Positions 58,901 to 64,000 of a stretch of DNA of 64,000 nucleotides are shown piece by piece. Each line of letters begins with the position of its first letter. Positions within the stretch are counted from its first letter, which is position 1. The stretch spans positions 36,489,233 through 36,553,232 of the forward strand of contig OZ020304.1 in NCBI GenBank assembly GCA_963971305.1, given 5' to 3'. The DNA is from Arcuatula senhousia. Taxonomy: Eukaryota > Mollusca > Bivalvia > Mytilida > Mytilidae. The position numbers and the translations under genes were made by a program. The notes beneath the pieces are model-generated. The model saw nothing but the letters and a program-made list of their open reading frames with translations, did not search any database and was not told where the DNA came from.

Positions 58901-61900
58901 GGGATATGCTAGTACTATCCTAGCACTTTCCAGCCGTTTAATCCCTAGCTGGGTAAATTTTTACTTTATCTTGATTGTTGGTCAAAGTTGGGAACCTCGT
59001 CCTTCTGCCCCTACATCTTGGTACCCCTATGGAATGAGCCCTACGACAAAGTTTGGGCCGAATTTTAGGGATATGCTAGTACTATCCTAGCACTATCTAG
59101 CCCTTTAATCCCCTGCTGGGTAAATTTTTACTTATTTCTTGATTGTTGGTCAAAGTTGGGCACCCTCGTCCGTCTAACCCAACATCTTGGTACCCATATG
59201 GAATGAGCTCAACGTCAAAGTTTGGACCGAGCTTTTGGGATATGCTAGTACTATCATACCACTATCCAGTCCTTTAATCACTATGTGGGTAAAGTTTTAC
59301 TTTCTTCTTGATTGTTGGTCAAAGTTGGGTACTCTCGACCGTCTGCCCCTACATCTTGGTACCCATATGGAATAAGCCCTACGGCAAAGTTTGGACCGAG
59401 CTTTTGGGATATGCTAGTACTATCCTAGCACTATCCAGCCCTTTAATCCCCTGCTGGGTAAATTTTCACTTTTTTCTTGATAGTTGGTCAAACTTGGGTA
59501 CCCTCGTCCGTCTGCCCCTACATTTTGGTACCACTATGGAATGAGCCCTACGGCAAATTTCGGACCGAGCTTTTGGGATATGCTAGTATTATCCTAGCAC
59601 TATCCAGTTCCTTATTCCCTAGCTGGGTAAATTTTTACTTTTTTCTTGATTGTTGGTCAAATTTGGGTACCCTCGACCGTCTGCCCCTTCATCTTGGTAC
59701 TAAAATGGAATGAGTCCTACGGCAAAGTTTGGACCGAGCTTTTGGGATATGCTAGTACTATCCTAGCACTATCCAGTCCTTTAATCCTCTGCTGGGTAAG
59801 TTTTTACTTTTTTCTTGATTGTTGGTCAAAGTTGGGTACCCTCGTCCGTCTGCCCCTACATCTTTGTACCCCTATGGAATGAGCCCTACGGCAAAGTTTG
59901 GAGAGAGCTTTTGGGATATGCTAGTACTATCCTAGCACTTTCCAGCCGTTTAATCCCTAGCTGGGTAAATTTTTACTTTATCTTGATTGTTGGTCAAAGT
60001 TGGGAACCTCGTCCTTCTGCCCCTACATCTTGGTACCCCTATGGAATGAGCCCTACGACAAAGTTTGGGCCGAATTTTAGGGATATGCTAGTACTATCCT
60101 AGCACTATCTAGCCCTTTAATCCCCTGCTGGGTAAATTTTTACTTTTTTCTTGATAGTTGGTCAAACTTGGGTACCCTCGTCCGTCTGCCCCTACATTTT
60201 GGTACCACTATGGAATGAGCCCTACGGCAAAGTTTGGACCGAGCTTTTCGGATATGCTAGTATTATCCTAGCACTATCCAATCCTTTAATCCCTAGCTGG
60301 GTCCATTTTTACTTTTTTCTTGATTGTTGGTCAAAGTTCGGTACCCTCGTCCCTCTGACCCCACATCTTGGTACTCCCTATGGAATGAGTCCTACGGCAA
60401 AGTTTGGGCCGAGTTTTCGGATATGCTAGTATTATCCTAGCACTATCTAATCCTTTAATCCCTAGCTGGGTAAATTTTTACTTTTTTCTTGATTGTTGGT
60501 CATAGTTGGGTACCCTCGAACGTCTGCCCCTACATCTTGGTACCCATATGGAATAAGCCCTACTGCAAAGTTTGGACCGAGCTTTTGGGATATGCTAGTA
60601 CTATCCTAGCACTATCCAGCCATTAATCCCCTGCTGGGTAGATTTTTACTTTTTTTCTTTATTGTTGGTCAAAGTTGGGAACCTCGTCCGTCTGCCCCTA
60701 CATCTTAATACCCCTATGGAATGAGCCCTACGGCAAAGTTTGGACCAAACTTTTGGGATATGCTAGTAATATCCTACCACTATCCATTCTTTTAATCCCT
60801 AGCTGGGTGTATTTTTACTTGTTTCTTGATTGTTGGTCATAGTTGGGTACCCTGGTCCGTCTGCCCCTACATCTTGGTACCCCTATGGAATGAGCCCTAC
60901 GGCAAAGTCTGGACCGAGCTTTAAGGATATGCTAGTACTATCCAAGCACTGTTCAGTCCTTTAATCCCTATCTAGGTAAATTTTTACTATTTTCTTGATT
61001 GTTGGTCAAAGTTGGGTACCCTCGTCCGTCTGCCCCTACATCTTAGTACCCCTATGGAATGAGCCCTACGGCAAAATTTGTACCGAATTTTAGGGATATG
61101 CTAGCACTATCCTAGCTCTATCCAGTCCTTTAATCCCTAGCTGGGTAAATTTTCATTTTTTTCTTGATTGTTGGTCAAAGTTCGGTACCCTATTCCGTCT
61201 GACCCTACATATTGGTACTCCCTATGGAATGAGACCTACGGCAAAGATTGGGCCGAGTTGTCGGGATATGATAGTACTATCCTAGCACTATCCAGCCCTT
61301 TAATCCCCTGCTGGGTAAATGTTTACTTTTTTGTTGATTGTTGGTCAAATTTGGGTGCCCTCGACCGTCTGCCCCTAAAATTTTGGTACCCCTATGGAAT
61401 AAGCCCTGCGGCAAAGTTTGGACCGAGCTTTTAGGATTTGCTAGTACTATCCTAGCCCTATATAGTCCTTTAATCCCTTGCTGGGTAAATTTTCACTCCC
61501 TTCTTGATTGTTGGTCAAAGTTGGATATCCTTGTCTGTCTGCCCCTACATTTTGGTACCCCTAAGGAATGATCCCTACGGCAAAGTTTGGACCGAGCTTT
61601 TAGGATATGCTTGTACTATCATAGCACTATCGAGCCCTTTAATCCCTAGCAGGGTAAATTTTTACTTTTTTCTTGATTGTTGGTCAAAGTTGTGTACCCT
61701 CGACCGTCTGCCCCTACATCTTGGTACCCATATGGAATGAGCCCTACGGCAAAGTTTGGACCGAACTTTTAAGATATGCCAGTACTATCCTAGCACTATC
61801 CAGTCCTCTAATCCCCTGCTGGGTAAATTTTTACTTTTTTCTTGATTGTTGGTCAAAGTTGGGTACCCTCCTCCCTCTGACCCAACATCTTGATACCCCC

Positions 61901-62789
61901 TATGGAATGAGCCCTATGGCAAAGTTTGGACCGACCTTTTAGGATTTGCTAGTACTATCCTAGCACTATCCAGTCCTTTAATCCCTTGCTGGGTACATTT
62001 TTAGTTTTTTCTTGATTGTTGGTCAAATTTGGGTACCCTCGTCCGTCTGGCCCTACATCTTGGTACCCCTATGGAATGACCCCTACGGCAAAGTTTGAAC
62101 CGAGCTTTTGGGATATTCTAGTACTATCCTAGCACTATCAAGTCCTTTAATCACTATGTGGGTTAATTTTTACTTTCTTCTTGATTGTTGGTCAAAGTTG
62201 GGTACCCGCGACCGTCTGCCCCTACATCTTGGTACCCATATGGAATAAGCCCTACGGCAAAGTTTGGACCGAGCTTTTGGGATATGCTAGTACTGTCCTA
62301 GCACTATCTAGCCCTTTAATCCCCTGCTGGGTAATTTTTTACTTTTTTCTTGATAGTTGGTCAAACTTGGGTACCCTCGTCCGTCTGCCCCTACATTTTG
62401 GTACCACTATGGAATGAGCCCTACGGCAAAGTTTGGACCGAGATTTTGGGATATGCTAGTATTATCCTAGCACTATCCAGTTCCTTCATCCCTAGCTGGG
62501 TAAATTTTTACTTTTTTCGTGATTGTTGGTCAAAGTTGGGTACCCTCGACCGTCTGCCCCTACATCTTGGTACCCATATGGAATTAGCCCTACGGCAAAG
62601 TTTCGACCGAACTTTTGGGATATGCTAGTACTATCCTAGCACTATCAAGTCCTTTAATAACTAGCTGGGTAAATTTTTACTTTTTTCTTCATTGTTGGTA
62701 AAAGTTGGGTACCCTGGTCCTTCTGACCCTACATTTTGGTACTTCCTGTGGAATGAGCCCTAAGGCAAAGTTTGGACCGAGCTTTGAGG
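55942..62789 (+). repeat. Satellite array B, about 40 divergent copies, inverted relative to array A
   Basis: The period is 167-169 bp (GATATGC at 56034, 56202, 56369, 56537, 56706). Blocks shared with the reverse complement of array A, in the same order and spacing: CTGGGTAAATTTTT, TGGTCAAAGT.GGGT, TCTTGGTAC, CCCTACGGCAAAGTTTGGAC, CGAGCTTTTGGGAT and TGCTAG. Copies differ from each other at many positions. Long open frames of 60-100 codons arise repeatedly from the monomer and are not regarded as genes. Confidence 0.93.
58803..60102 (+). repeat. Higher-order duplications inside satellite B
   Basis: 58803-59090 recurs without visible change at 59815-60102 (offset 1012 bp, six monomers). Around it, 57499-57856 recurs at 59187-59544 (offset 1688 bp, ten monomers) and 56606-56760 at 56943-57097 (337 bp, two monomers). 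Multi-monomer blocks have therefore been copied as units. Confidence 0.75.
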
Positions 62790-63098
62790 ATTTTTTTCTA
62801 CTTTACAGGATGCCGAACAAGTATTTGACTGGCTATTGGTTTCTATTATTTAACATTTGGTCTTTTGATAAAAAATAGCTACTACTGGTTATTTTTCTGC
62901 ATTGCTTCAATGTGTGTTATCTAGTCACTATCTAATGGATACGAAAAACCTAATATTTATTTGTTCAAACACATTTGCAATAAATGGTTAGGACACATAT
63001 ATTCAAATCAAACATTCAACAAACTTGTACCACAATAAAATGAATTAAACGTAACTAAAACGTTTTAAATACATGTACGTTGATACGTTTTTCCTTAA
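62790..63098. other. Sequence between satellite B and tRNA-like element
   Basis: AT-rich, non-repetitive at this scale; no gene seen. Confidence 0.5.
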
Positions 63099-63192
63099 GT
63101 ATAGGTGGTCTAGTGGTCTAGGGCGCTGGACACCGTGCAGGCGGTGTTGTCATAGATGACAACCAGTATGGGTTCGAATCCAGCTATAGACC
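63099..63192 (+). repeat. tRNA-Leu-like sequence (tRNA pseudogene or SINE head)
   Basis: An A box TGGTCTAGTGGTCTAGGGCG, an anticodon-arm hairpin ACACCG-TGCAGG-CGGTGT (63130-63147), a long variable-arm hairpin TGTCA-TAGA-TGACA (63148-63161) and a perfect B box GGTTCGAATCC (63171-63181) give a class II (Leu/Ser) layout with CAG in the anticodon loop. The acceptor and T stems contain mismatches and the anticodon loop is six bases, so a functional tRNA is unlikely. Confidence 0.5.
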
Positions 63193-63640
63193 ATGTTGGA
63201 TTTTCTGATGTCAACAGCTTTAAAAATATGATTTTTATCACTGTTGGCATATGGATATACTTTCTACCTTTGCAACTAAGCTACAATATCTATATATTTA
63301 CTATACCAACACTCAATGGTCATGCACAGTGTTTACATTTAATTAAAAAGTTTTTTTTTAACTACAGTAGTAAACCACACCCAGCAAAACAATCACTTTC
63401 ACCTTCAAAGAGAAATAATTCTATAATAAATTGACCCAATTACATTTTTAACAATAATGAATAAAGTTGAAAATTAAGAAAAAAATCCAAAAAGCACAGT
63501 TCTTAATTCCTACATGGCTTTTTGGGTCTTCTTAAAAAAATTCAGGGTAGATAAATCTTGGCATGCTGACCACTTTTACCTGTTTGCGGGAATTTCGATA
63601 TGTGAGGCCGTTTTTGTGTTATTTGCAAAAAATGCAATTT
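63193..63640. other. Spacer between tRNA-like element and right inverted repeat
   Basis: AT-rich; a short open frame at 63156-63434 runs out of the tRNA-like element and is not supported as coding. Confidence 0.5.
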
Positions 63641-63987
63641 ACCTACCCCTATGGTCTATTTTTAGCCACGATGATTATATTTTTCCTTAAAAAAGTCTAA
63701 ACTCCACATCATACACTAAAAAAAAACCGCCATGCTGGACTTTTAGTGTCAGAGCAGTTAAAGTTTGAAAAAGTTAACAGACGGACGGACGACAAAGATT
63801 AATGCTCGCATGACCCTTCGGTTCAGGTGAGCAAAAATGTGTATAGGAAAATTGTACGTTATTGCGATTTTTTGGTGTTTAGATATTACCATTTTCGCGC
63901 GTTTTCTTATTGTTCGCTGGCTTATTGTTCGCTAGCTTAATTTTTGTTATTGTTCGCTGGCTTATTGTTCGCTAGCTTGAGTTTAGT
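63641..63987 (-). repeat. Right copy of 347-bp inverted repeat bracketing the satellite domain
   Basis: The reverse complement of 30785-31132: ACCTACCCCTATGGTC at the inner end, then CAGACGGACGGACGACAAAG, CCCTTCGGTTCAGGTGAGC, TTTTCGCGCGTTTTCTTATT and four TTATTGTTCGCT(A/G)GC subrepeats, ending GCTTGAGTTTAGT. The sequence beyond the inner and outer boundaries is unrelated between the copies. Confidence 0.8.
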
Positions 63988-64000
63988 TATTTCATCCCAA

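Noticed and set aside
55955..62628. Series of 60-100-codon frames with a recurring hydrophobic peptide in satellite B
   Set aside because: The peptide is the translation of the monomer, recurs with the 168-169-bp period, and has no splice or promoter context. A repeat protein was considered, but frames break every one to two monomers.
32266..62789. CRISPR-like array
   Set aside because: Units are contiguous 169-bp monomers without unique spacers, and the genome is eukaryotic.
63099..63192. Functional tRNA-Leu gene
   Set aside because: Mismatches in the acceptor and T stems and a six-base anticodon loop; a second related fragment at 18109 points to a retroposon.

Overview
The window reads as nuclear DNA of a bivalve mollusc, possibly a mytilid; the genus is a guess. 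It is AT-rich and intron-rich, with GT-AG splice sites, mollusc-type dispersed repeats and Penelope-like retroelements. No prokaryotic gene organisation is present. The outer ends of both the first gene and the last repeat touch the window edges.

1-16018 carries the 3' part of a BCOR/BCORL1-type transcriptional corepressor gene on the + strand. Ten exons join without a frame break into 578 codons, ending in ankyrin repeats and a PUFD (PCGF-binding) domain, the arrangement known from the non-canonical PRC1.1 Polycomb complex. Its introns are packed with dispersed repeats, most of which contain short tandem cores of about 150-180 bp. Downstream lie a TTAA-flanked inverted-repeat element (16778-17880) and a tRNA-derived SINE-like fragment (about 18109).

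19923-30726 is a second + strand gene in two coding exons, phase 0, about 1301 aa: a family B/adhesion-like seven-transmembrane receptor with a signal peptide and a very large cysteine-rich ectodomain built in part from a recurring Cys/Trp/Cys module. Its 6.9 kb intron holds a broken Penelope-like retroelement whose domain order (GIY-YIG-like domain upstream of the reverse transcriptase) resembles the permuted Naiad type. That element is interrupted by a second, inverted, 5'-truncated copy with an 8-bp target-site duplication.

32266-62790 is a 30.5 kb satellite domain. Array A (about 140 copies of a 169-bp monomer, very homogeneous) is followed by array B (about 40 divergent copies). Array B is the same monomer family in the opposite orientation, so the domain is a head-to-head inverted satellite with the switch at about 55942. 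The whole domain is bracketed by two inverted 347-bp repeats (30785-31132 and 63641-63987). No protein gene is supported between 30727 and 64000; the many short open frames there are products of the satellite monomer.
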